Source: an uncultured Clostridia bacterium (lineage in GTDB: Bacteria; Bacillota; Clostridia; Oscillospirales; Ruminococcaceae). Taken from it: 64,000 bases of DNA. The notes beneath the pieces are model-generated. The model saw only the letters and a program-made list of their open reading frames with translations, ran no database searches and was not told the DNA's origin. The stretch lies in the NCBI GenBank assembly GCA_947589185.1, contig CANQCK010000001.1:62001-126000 (forward strand). Reading direction: 5' to 3'. Numbering within the stretch: position 1 is the first letter of the stretch; every line of letters starts with the position of its first letter. Positions 18,249 through 28,348 of this stretch are shown one piece after another. The translations under genes and the position numbers were made by a program.

Positions 18249-21044
18249 TTATTCAGAAATAACACTGTGACATCTGTCGCAAAGCGTCGGATGATCATTA
18301 AAAGTTCCGACGGTTTCTGAAAATTTCCAGCACCTTTCACACTTTTCACCCGTTGCTTTTACAACATCTATTGTAACACCGTCAAGCTCGCCTTTAAATT
18401 CACCTTTGCCATCTTTAAGTTCAACCTTTGAAACAATGAAAATCTCAGGCAGTTCGCTTACAAAATCGGAAATCGATTCCTTCATTTCTCCGTCAGCGTA
18501 CAATATAACGTCAGCTTCTAAAGATTTACCTATAACCTTGTCTGCTCTCTTTATCTCAAGAGCTTTTTTAACATCTTCTCTGAGTGCAGCAATCAAATCC
18601 CACTTGGCTGTAAAATCAGCATCTGCCTTGATGTTTGATTTTACAGGCATATCATTTAAGAATACGCTCTTAGGATTATCGCTTGATGAATGAGGTATAT
18701 AACTCCAAATCTCATCAGCAGTAAATGACATTATCGGTGCAATAAGTCTTGTAATAGCACTTAGTATTCTATACATTGCAGTCTGTGCAGCTTTTCTTGA
18801 AACAGAATCAACATCATCGCAATACAATCTGTCTTTAATGATATCAAGATAGAAGTTCGACATATCAATTACACAGAAGTTGTGTATTGCGTGGAATACA
18901 ATGTGATAATCAAAAGCATTATACGCGGCATTGACTTTGTCAATCAGTTCATCGAGCTTTGTTAATGCCCATTTATCCAATTCAAATAAATCATCTTCTG
19001 AAACTCCGTCTTTATCAATATCAAAACCGTCGGCGTTTGACAAATTACCTAAGATGAATCTTGCTGTGTTTCTGATTTTCTTATAAGCGTCTGAAAGCTG
19101 TGCCAGAATATCATTTGAAATTCTTATATCAGAGTGATAATCGCTTGACGCTACCCACAATCTCAGAATATCTGAACCGTATTTATTAGTAATTTCAGAC
19201 GGTTCAATTCCGTTTCCGAGAGACTTATGCATTGTCTTTCCCTGACCGTCAACTACCCAGCCATGTGTGCATACAGTTTTATACGGAGCTTTGCCGTTGC
19301 ATACGATCGACGTCAGCAAAGACGACTGGAACCAGCCTCTGTATTGGTCTGCTCCCTCAAGGTATAAATCGGCAGGAGCGTTTAAATCATCTCTTTCTTC
19401 CAAGACAGCTTTATGTGTAACTCCGCTGTCGAACCAAACGTCTAAGATGTCCATTTCCTTAACAAAATCTGAACATCCGCACTCGCATTTTACGCTTGCA
19501 GGAATAAAGTCCTTAGCGTCCTTTTTATACCATGCGTCCGAGCCCTCAGCTCTGAACAAGTCTGAAATTGCTTTTATCGTTTCGTCATTGCAGATCGGCT
19601 TACCGCAGTCTTTACAGTAAACCACAGGAATAGGAACTCCCCAGGTTCTTTGTCTTGAAATACACCAGTCGGAGCGATCCTGAACCATACCCTTAATTCT
19701 GTCTTCTCCCCATTTAGGAATCCATTCAACATTTTCAATTGCCTTTACAGTTTCGTCCTTAAAGTTCTTTACAGAGCAGAACCACTGCTCTGTTGCCCTG
19801 AACAGAATAGGAGACTTACATCTCCAACAATGAGGATACTGGTGCTCAATGTTTTCAATTGCGAATAAAGCACCTGTTTCCTTTAAATGCTCCGCAATAA
19901 CCTTGTTTGCACTATCGGTTGTCAGGCCCTCAAACATTCCGGAGTCCTTTGTTAAAACTCCCTTGCCGTCAACGCCGACAACAATTCCTATATCATCATA
20001 TTTTTTACATACCTCAAAGTCGTCAACACCATAACCAGGAGCTGTATGAACACAGCCTGTTCCGCTTTCTAAGGTAACGTGATCACCAAGAATAATCGGA
20101 GACGGTCTGTTCATAAACGGGTGCTCTGTTTTGATACCTTCTAAATCGCTGCCCAGGAACTTTGCAATAACCTCATACTTTTCGATTCCGGCAGCCTCCA
20201 TAGTTACGGGAACAAGGTATTCTGCCATTACATAATTCTCGCCGTTTTCCGCTCTTACAACCACATAGTCATAGTTAGGTCCGAGACATATAGCCAAATT
20301 TCCCGGAAGCGTCCATGTAGTAGTTGTCCAGATAATGAAGTATGTTTTGCTTATATCTATTCCCTTTTCAGTAAATAATCCCTTATCGTCAGACACCTTG
20401 AACTTAACATAAATAGACTGACAAGGATCGTCAGAATATTCGATCTCAGCCTCCGCCAGAGCTGTCTGACACTCAGGACACCAGTAAACAGGTTTCAATC
20501 CCTTATATACATAGCCTTTTTTAGCAAACTCTCCAAAAACTTCAACTTCTCTGGCTTCAAACTCGGGTTTTAATGTCAGATACGGATTGTCAAAATCACC
20601 TAACACTCCGAGTCTCTTAAATTGCTCCTTCTGGTTTTCCATAAAAGACAGAGCAAAATCCTTACAGTGCTGTCTTAACTCAACTGGCGGAATAGCACCG
20701 TTTTCAACTCCTATAGATTTCATTGCCTTCAATTCAATAGGAAGACCGTGAGTATCCCAGCCCGGAACATAATGAGAACGATAGCCGCTCATATTCTTAT
20801 ACTTAACTATTATATCCTTAAGAACTTTGTTCAAAGCAGTTCCCAGATGAATATCGCCGTTAGCATATGGAGGTCCGTCATGCAGTGTATAATTCGGCTT
20901 GCCCTCGTTCCTTTTGATTATATCCTCATAAAGATTTTCTTCATCCCATTTTTTGAGCATTTCAGGCTCTCTCTTGGGAAGGTTACCTCTCATGGGAAAT
21001 TCAGTTTTAGGTAAATTTAATGAAGTGTTATAGTCCTGTGGCAT
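18249..21044 (-). CDS. ileS: Isoleucyl-tRNA synthetase
   Basis: DGPPYANGDIHLGTALNK (HIGH) and KTMHKSLGNGIEP (KMSKS-type); C-terminal Zn site CERCWKF...CDRC. Confidence 0.97.
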   Translation of the reverse strand: MPQDYNTSLNLPKTEFPMRGNLPKREPEMLKKWDEENLYEDIIKRNEGKPNYTLHDGPPYANGDIHLGTALNKVLKDIIVKYKNMSGYRSHYVPGWDTHGLPIELKAMKSIGVENGAIPPVELRQHCKDFALSFMENQKEQFKRLGVLGDFDNPYLTLKPEFEAREVEVFGEFAKKGYVYKGLKPVYWCPECQTALAEAEIEYSDDPCQSIYVKFKVSDDKGLFTEKGIDISKTYFIIWTTTTWTLPGNLAICLGPNYDYVVVRAENGENYVMAEYLVPVTMEAAGIEKYEVIAKFLGSDLEGIKTEHPFMNRPSPIILGDHVTLESGTGCVHTAPGYGVDDFEVCKKYDDIGIVVGVDGKGVLTKDSGMFEGLTTDSANKVIAEHLKETGALFAIENIEHQYPHCWRCKSPILFRATEQWFCSVKNFKDETVKAIENVEWIPKWGEDRIKGMVQDRSDWCISRQRTWGVPIPVVYCKDCGKPICNDETIKAISDLFRAEGSDAWYKKDAKDFIPASVKCECGCSDFVKEMDILDVWFDSGVTHKAVLEERDDLNAPADLYLEGADQYRGWFQSSLLTSIVCNGKAPYKTVCTHGWVVDGQGKTMHKSLGNGIEPSEITNKYGSDILRLWVASSDYHSDIRISNDILAQLSDAYKKIRNTARFILGNLSNADGFDIDKDGVSEDDLFELDKWALTKLDELIDKVNAAYNAFDYHIVFHAIHNFCVIDMSNFYLDIIKDRLYCDDVDSVSRKAAQTAMYRILSAITRLIAPIMSFTADEIWSYIPHSSSDNPKSVFLNDMPVKSNIKADADFTAKWDLIAALREDVKKALEIKRADKVIGKSLEADVILYADGEMKESISDFVSELPEIFIVSKVELKDGKGEFKGELDGVTIDVVKATGEKCERCWKFSETVGTFNDHPTLCDRCHSVISE

Positions 21045-21067
21045 CTACAAAAAGTCTCCTTAAAAGT

Positions 21068-21808
21068 TTAATTGTTTTTTCCAAATTTCAAATCGCCGTA
21101 ATGGCCCTCATCCGGAGTGTATTTATTTCCCTCATAATGAAAATCATCAGATGTATTGCTCTTAGAGGCAATTTCCTGAGCTTTATCGATAATAGCTTTG
21201 CTTTCTTCAAGCTTCTTTTCTCTTGCTTCTTTTTCTGCAATGATTTGCTCAACCTCGTCTTCAGAAATCTCAGGAAGCTCCATGATCAATCTAAGCTGCT
21301 TGTTATAAAGTTCAGTAAGCTGAGCCTTGAACCTAGTAACTTCAACCTTTAATTTAGCAAGATTTTCTGCTTCCTGCTCACTCTGGATTTTAGATGATTT
21401 AATCCTGTACTCAGTTTTTTCTGTGTTTTCTCTTATCAAAGTCTCGCACTTAGCCTTGTGCTCACGAACGATTCTGTCACACTCTTCCGCACTCTGACGA
21501 GAAACGATTTCCTGTTCCTCACGAGCCTTGTTAAGTATTGCCTCAGCCTCAGCTTTGGCATCAGAAATAATCTTATGACCCTGCTTCTGAGCACCGAGTA
21601 AAGCTTCTTTAATTGCGTCCTCATCACTTCTGTACTCATTAATTTTTTCAACGAGCTTTATGATTTTAGCTTCATTTTCCTGATTCTGAGCAACTACATC
21701 CGCAAAAGCCTTTGAAAGGCCGAGAAGATATTCGTCAACATCTTCAGATTTGTAACCGAATGTAGCCTTTTCAAAGGTTTTCTCAGCTATATCGTTTGGA
21801 TTGATCAT
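21068..21808 (-). CDS. divIVA: DivIVA domain cell-division protein
   Basis: MINPNDIAEKTFEKATFGYKSEDVDEYLLGLSKAF, coiled-coil; SD GGAGGC. Confidence 0.93.
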   Translation of the reverse strand: MINPNDIAEKTFEKATFGYKSEDVDEYLLGLSKAFADVVAQNQENEAKIIKLVEKINEYRSDEDAIKEALLGAQKQGHKIISDAKAEAEAILNKAREEQEIVSRQSAEECDRIVREHKAKCETLIRENTEKTEYRIKSSKIQSEQEAENLAKLKVEVTRFKAQLTELYNKQLRLIMELPEISEDEVEQIIAEKEAREKKLEESKAIIDKAQEIASKSNTSDDFHYEGNKYTPDEGHYGDLKFGKNN

Positions 21809-21830
21809 ACTATTGCCTCCTAATGATATA

Positions 21831-22616
21831 TTAATCATATTTTTTAATCGTTATGTGTAAACGATTTTTCCTTGACACTCCGTCAACAGAATTTAATAAA
21901 AATTTTCCGTATCCACGAATGGAAAAGCCAACGCCTTCACACATTTCATAGCTCGGAGAAAAAACTTCTTCATAGTCAATAATAACACCGTTAGTTTTGA
22001 TTAGTGCCGAAGTCTTTTCCCTGCTCCTATTTATGGCTAATGCTATGACGCTGTCGGCTCTTAAGGATTGTACAGTACCGCGTATATCAGAAAATTTTTG
22101 CTCTAAGGCAACATCTGACAAATCAAATCCGATTTCGGTCTTGACACCTATTCTACCGATTTTATGTACATTTTCAAGTAATAAAGGTAGTATTTTGTCA
22201 ATTGTAAATACAATTGCCTTTCCATCACAGATGATAATATCGCCTATGCAGTCTCTTGAAATATTTAAAGACATTAAACTTCCAAGTACATCACGATGCG
22301 TCAAAACATCACATTTTCTATATGTAAAGGTCAATCCTTTGACAGGAAAATCATTATTGTCAATTTGGCTGTAAGGCGGAAATATACCCAGAATGAGTCT
22401 GTGTGCTTCATCATACCCGCCAAAAAACTTATAATTATCAAATTTTAACGAATCAAGAACCTGCTTTGCAATCTTTGACTGGCGGCAGTCTAAAAAAAAT
22501 GAAAATTTCTCGGTATACTTCTCATTAGCAATACTTACCCAATCAAGAATTTTATCAATAAGCAGATGATCCGACTTTGACAAATTCCTCAAAAAAGAGC
22601 TGTTAAACTCTTTCAT
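21831..22616 (-). CDS. ylmH: YlmH family RNA-binding (S4) protein
   Basis: FFGGYDEAHRLILGIFP, C-terminal S4 (FSIRGYGKFLL); synteny. Confidence 0.88.
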   Translation of the reverse strand: MKEFNSSFLRNLSKSDHLLIDKILDWVSIANEKYTEKFSFFLDCRQSKIAKQVLDSLKFDNYKFFGGYDEAHRLILGIFPPYSQIDNNDFPVKGLTFTYRKCDVLTHRDVLGSLMSLNISRDCIGDIIICDGKAIVFTIDKILPLLLENVHKIGRIGVKTEIGFDLSDVALEQKFSDIRGTVQSLRADSVIALAINRSREKTSALIKTNGVIIDYEEVFSPSYEMCEGVGFSIRGYGKFLLNSVDGVSRKNRLHITIKKYD

Positions 22617-23038
22617 TAAAAGCTGTAGCCGTTATTTTCCAACTCGCTCATTAAATCTACACCTGAGAAACCTACATTCTTAGGCATAATTGCAAAGGTT
22701 TTCTGAGCCATCATTTTGATGTCAGCACCGTTTGCATAAGCAACACCTGATAAAAAGTCAAGAATTCTTTTAGCGTCTTCGCTTCTTACTGTTTCAAGAT
22801 TTAAAAGAACGGTCTTTTGATCGTTCAAGTCATCGCCAATTGCCTTAACCTCAGAAAAGTCCGTAGGTCTTGCAAGAACAATCTGTAAAGTAGTCGTTGC
22901 AGCTATTTTTACTTCTCTGTTTCTTCTGTCTCTGATTTCGTCTTCGCTCATTTCACCTTTCTCGTAAATGGTATCATAACCATCAACGGCTTCATCGCTG
23001 CCGATGAAAAGATTCTTAAAGTTTTGCATAACACTCAT
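22616..23038 (-). CDS. sepF: Cell division protein SepF
   Basis: DLNDQKTVLLNLETVRSEDAKRILDFLSGVAYANGADIKMMAQKTFAIMPKNV. Confidence 0.95.
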   Translation of the reverse strand: MSVMQNFKNLFIGSDEAVDGYDTIYEKGEMSEDEIRDRRNREVKIAATTTLQIVLARPTDFSEVKAIGDDLNDQKTVLLNLETVRSEDAKRILDFLSGVAYANGADIKMMAQKTFAIMPKNVGFSGVDLMSELENNGYSF

Positions 23039-23781
23039 TTTGATACCTCCAAATATTTTCTTGCTCCGAAGAGCTTAGTTCCTATTCTCACGAGATTAGA
23101 ACCGTATTTGACGGCTTTAATATAATCTCCTGACATACCAACTGATAACACATTCATATTGATACGATTTAATTTCTTTTGTCCTATATCTATATAGAGT
23201 TCCTGTAAAGCACCGTAGATACTATCATCGGCATTTATCGGTGGAATAGCCATCAAGCCGTTTATCCTTACGTTTTCAAGTTCAGAAATTCTCTTAGCAA
23301 GCTCTAATACTTCAGACCTTGAAATACCGCTTTTCGATAACTCGTCACCGATATTTACTTCGATAAGAATATCCATAGTCTTATCAATTTTCTTAGCAAG
23401 TCTGTCAATCTCCTTGGCAAGCTTAAAGCTGTCAACCGACTGAATCTGAGAAACGTCACCTATAATATATTTGACCTTATTTGTCTGAAGATGACCGATA
23501 AACTGCACTTCACACGGCTTGTAGAATTCCTTTTTTGAAAGAAATTCCTGAACTCTGTTTTCACCTAATAAATCAATACCTTGCTCTATGGCAAAGTTGA
23601 TTAAATCGGGCTCAACAGTCTTGGTAACAGCCATAATTCGCACATTATCATCAGAATCTCTGTATTTAGACTTACTATCTTTAATATTATAACATATTTC
23701 TTTATAGTTTTCAACCAAATAATTAAATTTTTTATCCCGAATTTGTTTTTGAGTCGGTTGTTGTTCCTGAGGTGACTTCAT
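23035..23781 (-). CDS. yggS: YggS family PLP homeostasis protein
   Basis: IMAVTKTVEPDLINFAIEQGIDLLGENRVQEFLSK; GLMAIPP; SVGMSGDYIKAVKYGSNLVRIGTKLFG. Exact start uncertain because it overlaps the upstream ORF. Confidence 0.94.
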   Translation of the reverse strand: MKSPQEQQPTQKQIRDKKFNYLVENYKEICYNIKDSKSKYRDSDDNVRIMAVTKTVEPDLINFAIEQGIDLLGENRVQEFLSKKEFYKPCEVQFIGHLQTNKVKYIIGDVSQIQSVDSFKLAKEIDRLAKKIDKTMDILIEVNIGDELSKSGISRSEVLELAKRISELENVRINGLMAIPPINADDSIYGALQELYIDIGQKKLNRINMNVLSVGMSGDYIKAVKYGSNLVRIGTKLFGARKYLEVSK

Positions 23782-24991
23782 CAGTGCTGACCCCCTCTAA
23801 TAAAATCTGGTCATATAAAAGAAGATAACTGTCGTCAGATGTGTTTTTAGATAATACATAGTCGTCGCCTTCATATATTACATCAATTTTCTTGAAAGTT
23901 ATTTTCTGTCCCAACATAACATAGGCGCCTTTTTGTTCGCCCTGAAATCTAATTGCCTCTCTTGGTACTTTAACACCGGTATATTCGTCAAAAATCAGCT
24001 CAGCATTATCAAATCGACAATTGAGAACATTTTCATCAATTTCATTACAGCTTAGAATTACAACGCTGTTATCAGTGCCGTCAATTGGTTTTATACTGTC
24101 TACCGTGACGCCATATACTTTATTTGATGAATTGAATCTTATTGATAATCCATCGTTTATGAGAAATTTATTTGTATTTTTAATTATGCCTAGAAACTTC
24201 CATTCATAACTTTTTAAAATCTTACCTACTGTATTATCTGTAACCTTTGGTTTTATATCAAACAGCTTTTGCAGCTCGTCTGTTGACATATTTTCAATAT
24301 CTTCATACGACACTGAGGATTCATATCCGTCAACTGATTTAACAAAGTAACCGGAGCTATTAGTGCTGATACTGTCAACAGGTTCTTCAATTCTAGCCTT
24401 TAATTCATTAATTTCTGACTTTATTTGATTTATCACAGGTTTAAAGTTCTCTTCCGAACCGGTGACAATGTTATATATATTCATTGTATAAATCAGATTG
24501 TCACTTTTAGAACTTACAGACGAATAATCCTTTTGCTGAATCATATTTGTTACATTCAGATAATCATTTTTGATCTTACTTCTGAGAGACTCAGACTGAA
24601 CATAATTGGTTGTACCAGGACTCTGAGCCCTTTTTAGATCGGATAAAACAGTTTTAAGTCTTGACAATCTGTTTCTATAATAAATTTGATCACTATTTCC
24701 GTAAACCTTGGCAATATCTGAATTTTCAGCAACCTTCATTCCGTCGCCATAAAGATAATTAATAACTCCACTGCTGGTATTATCGTAATTTATAACCCTT
24801 TCGTCACGCAAAAACATACCCTTGAAAGTAATATTTTCGTTAACGGTATAGAGTACAGCTTCCTCGGTATCGTGTGAGTTATTTATCATAAAGACAATCT
24901 GACTGCCGACCATAATCAGTATAAAAACAGATAAAGCAATACCTAAAACTTTAACTGTAATAGAAGAATTCATTACAACTACGCTCCGCAA
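23732..24991 (-). CDS. HlyD-like membrane-anchored adaptor protein in the ylm cluster
   Basis: N-terminal TM, VNENITFKGMFLRDERVI, beta-barrel-like C-terminal half. TTG start at 24991 with AGGAGG, or ATG at 24973. Confidence 0.6.
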   Translation of the reverse strand: MRSVVVMNSSITVKVLGIALSVFILIMVGSQIVFMINNSHDTEEAVLYTVNENITFKGMFLRDERVINYDNTSSGVINYLYGDGMKVAENSDIAKVYGNSDQIYYRNRLSRLKTVLSDLKRAQSPGTTNYVQSESLRSKIKNDYLNVTNMIQQKDYSSVSSKSDNLIYTMNIYNIVTGSEENFKPVINQIKSEINELKARIEEPVDSISTNSSGYFVKSVDGYESSVSYEDIENMSTDELQKLFDIKPKVTDNTVGKILKSYEWKFLGIIKNTNKFLINDGLSIRFNSSNKVYGVTVDSIKPIDGTDNSVVILSCNEIDENVLNCRFDNAELIFDEYTGVKVPREAIRFQGEQKGAYVMLGQKITFKKIDVIYEGDDYVLSKNTSDDSYLLLYDQILLEGVSTDEVTSGTTTDSKTNSG

Positions 24992-25040
24992 AGAGCGATC
25001 CTCCTTAATGTAGGTTTATTAAAACTTTAAGACTGTTAAC

Positions 25041-25277
25041 TTATTTTTCATCACTTGAATCAAGTAAATTAATAGACTTAGCAGGTACAATTGTAGATAT
25101 TGCATGCTTATAAACTACATTCTGCTTTCCGTCGCATTCCAAAATAACAATGTAACTGTCAAACCCATGAACCAATCCCTTAAACTGAAAACCGTTCACC
25201 AGAAAAATTGTCACAGGTACTTTCTCTTTTCTCGCCTGATTTAAAAATACGTCCTGCAAATTCATTGCCTTGTTCAT
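25041..25277 (-). CDS. hfq: RNA chaperone Hfq
   Basis: [61 protein letters not shown]. Confidence 0.97.
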   Translation of the reverse strand: MNKAMNLQDVFLNQARKEKVPVTIFLVNGFQFKGLVHGFDSYIVILECDGKQNVVYKHAISTIVPAKSINLLDSSDEK

Positions 25278-25333
25278 AATATATCTTCCTTTCTATTTGA
25301 AAAAATATATTCACATAATTTTTTGCCATGCAA

Positions 25334-25363
25334 ATTATACAATAAAACTGCGAAAGCAGTCAA
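25334..25363 (-). promoter_or_regulatory. Putative sigma-A promoter of hfq
   Basis: Minus strand TTGACT, 18-nt spacer, TATAAT; spacer contains ACTGC-TTTC-GCAGT. Confidence 0.6.
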
Positions 25364-25388
25364 AAGATTATTAATTAAAACTATTATA

Positions 25389-26330
25389 TCACAAATTTAT
25401 ACATTTGGCTATATAAATTTTGGTTTTTTCTAAAATTTCTTCTATATTTTTGTATTTGTCAACCTCGATCCAAAAAATCCTATCATCCCGTCTGAACCAT
25501 GTAAGCTGACGCTTTGCATATCTTCTTGTTTCCATCTTTATTTTTTCAATACAGTCGTCAAGTGAAGCCTGCTTTGAAAAATACGGTATCAGCTCTTTGT
25601 ATCCTATTGCCTGATGTGCGGTATTAATAGTTTTTCCTTTATAAATTTTCTCTGCTTCAGATAACAAACCGTTTGAGATCATAGCGTCAACTCTCTTATT
25701 GATCCTATCATAAAGCAATTTTCTATCCGAGAATGTAAGACCTATCATTGCAGGAATAAATCTTGATTCCTCTAAACGGCTTGTCTTTTTGTGTTCAGAA
25801 AGCTTTTGTCCTGTTTTTTCATAAACCTCTAATGCTCTTATAACTCTGGTTAAATTGTTTTCGTGAACAGCTAATGCAGCAGCTTCATCAACTTCTAAAA
25901 GCCTTTCCCAAAGGTAATGGTTTCCCTTCTCCTTTGCCAGATTGAAAAGCCTTTCCCTTAACTCTTTATCCCCTGTTGTTTCATCGAATTTAACATTATC
26001 AATAAGTGAGTTTATATAAAGTCCTGTGCCACCTGCAAGAATGGGCAGCTTTCCTCTGAAAGCAATATCGTCAATAGCACTGTTCGCAAGTTTTACATAA
26101 TCTGCAACACTGAAGTCGCAATCAGGCTCTAAGAAATCTATAAGATGATGCTTTATTCCCTGCATTTCAGCGTCATTTGGCTTTGCAGTAAGTATATCCA
26201 TTCCCTTGTAGATCTGCATAGAGTCTGCTGATACTACCTCTCCGTTATAGAGTTTGGCTAATTCAACGGCAAGCTTAGTTTTACCAGTTGCAGTAGGCCC
26301 GAGAACAACAATAATAGTCTGTTTTGACAA
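25389..26330 (-). CDS. miaA: tRNA dimethylallyltransferase
   Basis: VVLGPTATGKTKLAVELAK, VSADSMQIYKGMDI. Confidence 0.97.
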   Translation of the reverse strand: MSKQTIIVVLGPTATGKTKLAVELAKLYNGEVVSADSMQIYKGMDILTAKPNDAEMQGIKHHLIDFLEPDCDFSVADYVKLANSAIDDIAFRGKLPILAGGTGLYINSLIDNVKFDETTGDKELRERLFNLAKEKGNHYLWERLLEVDEAAALAVHENNLTRVIRALEVYEKTGQKLSEHKKTSRLEESRFIPAMIGLTFSDRKLLYDRINKRVDAMISNGLLSEAEKIYKGKTINTAHQAIGYKELIPYFSKQASLDDCIEKIKMETRRYAKRQLTWFRRDDRIFWIEVDKYKNIEEILEKTKIYIAKCINL

Positions 26331-26355
26331 TTAAAACTCTCCCCCAATTTTACAG

Positions 26356-28320
26356 TTATACAATGCGTTTGAATTGCTTTTCTATTTCTTTTTTTGAAAT
26401 CTTTGTAAACACAGGTCTGCCGTGCGGACAATACCTGATGTTTTCATCATCAAATATTCTGTCAATAAGGCTCTGAAGCTCTAATTTGTCTGATTTTATG
26501 TTTCCTTTTATTGCCGCCTTGCATGCAATTGAATGGTAAAGTTCATCAAATAATGATAAATTAGGATTCTGACGATGCTCCAAAAAATTATGAGCAAGCT
26601 CTGTTATTATATCAGAAGGATCAGTATCTTCGATTACTACCGGCACTCCTATAACTTTGATGCTCGGTGCCTGAGCGTCCTCTAATATAAACCCGAATTG
26701 TTTTGCATTCTCAAGGTTAGACATCAATGCGTCATATTCCTCGTAGGATAATAAAACCTCTATAGGCTCAAATAGAATCTGCGAATCAAGTTTGCTGGAT
26801 TCATCTTTTATATTTTCAAAAATATATCTCTCATGTGCAGCGTGCTTATCAAACAGATACATATCTTCATCTTTTTCAACAACTATATATGTATTGAAAA
26901 TTTCTCCTATCACTTGCGGCTTTGATTTTTCGTATTCATTCTTCTCATTCTCTAAGCGTTCAGCATTGTTTAAATCTGAGCTTTTATCTTTCTTTACAAA
27001 TGAAGAACTGTCAATAAATTTATAGTCTTCTAAATTCTTTGGCTCTTCAGGTTTTAGCTTTGATATATCATTATCATTATTATTGTGCTTATCAAATTCA
27101 GTTAAATATTCTGGCTTCGGACACTCGACTTTGTTGAATTCATCAGCAGGTCTTGAATATGTTTTAATATGCACATTATTATTTAGAATTTCATCTGTTT
27201 TTTCGACAGTATATGTGTTTTCCTTACTGAAGGTCATAACCGTCTGCACACCGCTGTCAGGCTTACTGAACTGATGAAGCTCATTTTCATTAAAATGCTT
27301 TTCTCTTTTAAGTTCAAGCTCCTTAGGTGAAGAATTCTGTAGAAGTGCATTTTTAACGGCAAAGTAAACACTTTCATATATCATTTTCTCATTTGAGAAT
27401 TTTACTTCAATTTTTGCAGGATGCACATTAACGTCAACTAAATTAGGCGGAATATCAAGATACAACACACAAGCAGGAAACTTTCCTGTCATAATCTGAT
27501 TTTTATATGCCTCCTCAAGTGAAACCATACAGGTAACTGACTTTACATATCGATGATTGATAAAGAAATTCTGAAAGGTTCTCTTTGCCTTTGCATCCAA
27601 AGGTTTAACGGTGTATCCCTTTACAATTATCCCGTTATAAGAATAATCAACAGGGATAAGAGTATTGGCAAAAGCCTTTCCAAAAACCGAATAAATAGCT
27701 GAAAACAGCTTACCGTCGCCGGCAGTTACAAGCTCTGTTTTGTTGTCCCGAATAAACTTAAAAGATATTTCCGGGTGCGACAGAGCCAGCTTCGACACAA
27801 CACCTGAAACAGCATTTCCCTCCGTGACATCTTTTTTAAGAAATTTCAGTCTGGCAGGAACATTGTAAAAAATATCTCTAATAACTATTGTTGTTCCGTC
27901 GGGACAGCCCGATTTTTCATTTATCTTTTCTTCGGAGCCTTCAATCACATAATGTGTACCATAGTCTTGATCTATAACCTTAGAGAGAACTTCGGTTTTA
28001 GAAATGGCACAAATTGAAGCTAAAGCCTCGCCTCTGAACCCAAGCGTCATAATCTTATCAAGATCGTTCTTTGCTGAAATCTTACTTGTAGCGTGCCTTA
28101 GAAAAGCCGTAGAAATATCTTCAGCGGATATTCCGCAGCCGTTGTCTGTGACTCTCATATATGTGCGTCCGCCGTTTTTTATTTCAATCGTTATTACATT
28201 CGCACCTGAATCTATTGAATTTTCCAAAAGCTCCTTTACAACTGATGACGGACGCTCTATTACTTCTCCAGCCGCTATCAGCTCGGAAACCTCTTTTGAC
28301 AACACGTTTATCTTAGACAT
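26356..28320 (-). CDS. mutL: DNA mismatch repair protein MutL
   Basis: AAGEVIERPSSVVKELLENSIDSGA, TLGFRGEALASI, C-terminal LFDKHAAHERYIFE. Confidence 0.97.
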   Translation of the reverse strand: MSKINVLSKEVSELIAAGEVIERPSSVVKELLENSIDSGANVITIEIKNGGRTYMRVTDNGCGISAEDISTAFLRHATSKISAKNDLDKIMTLGFRGEALASICAISKTEVLSKVIDQDYGTHYVIEGSEEKINEKSGCPDGTTIVIRDIFYNVPARLKFLKKDVTEGNAVSGVVSKLALSHPEISFKFIRDNKTELVTAGDGKLFSAIYSVFGKAFANTLIPVDYSYNGIIVKGYTVKPLDAKAKRTFQNFFINHRYVKSVTCMVSLEEAYKNQIMTGKFPACVLYLDIPPNLVDVNVHPAKIEVKFSNEKMIYESVYFAVKNALLQNSSPKELELKREKHFNENELHQFSKPDSGVQTVMTFSKENTYTVEKTDEILNNNVHIKTYSRPADEFNKVECPKPEYLTEFDKHNNNDNDISKLKPEEPKNLEDYKFIDSSSFVKKDKSSDLNNAERLENEKNEYEKSKPQVIGEIFNTYIVVEKDEDMYLFDKHAAHERYIFENIKDESSKLDSQILFEPIEVLLSYEEYDALMSNLENAKQFGFILEDAQAPSIKVIGVPVVIEDTDPSDIITELAHNFLEHRQNPNLSLFDELYHSIACKAAIKGNIKSDKLELQSLIDRIFDDENIRYCPHGRPVFTKISKKEIEKQFKRIV

Positions 28321-28348
28321 TTCTGTAACTACGCTCCATTCACAATTA

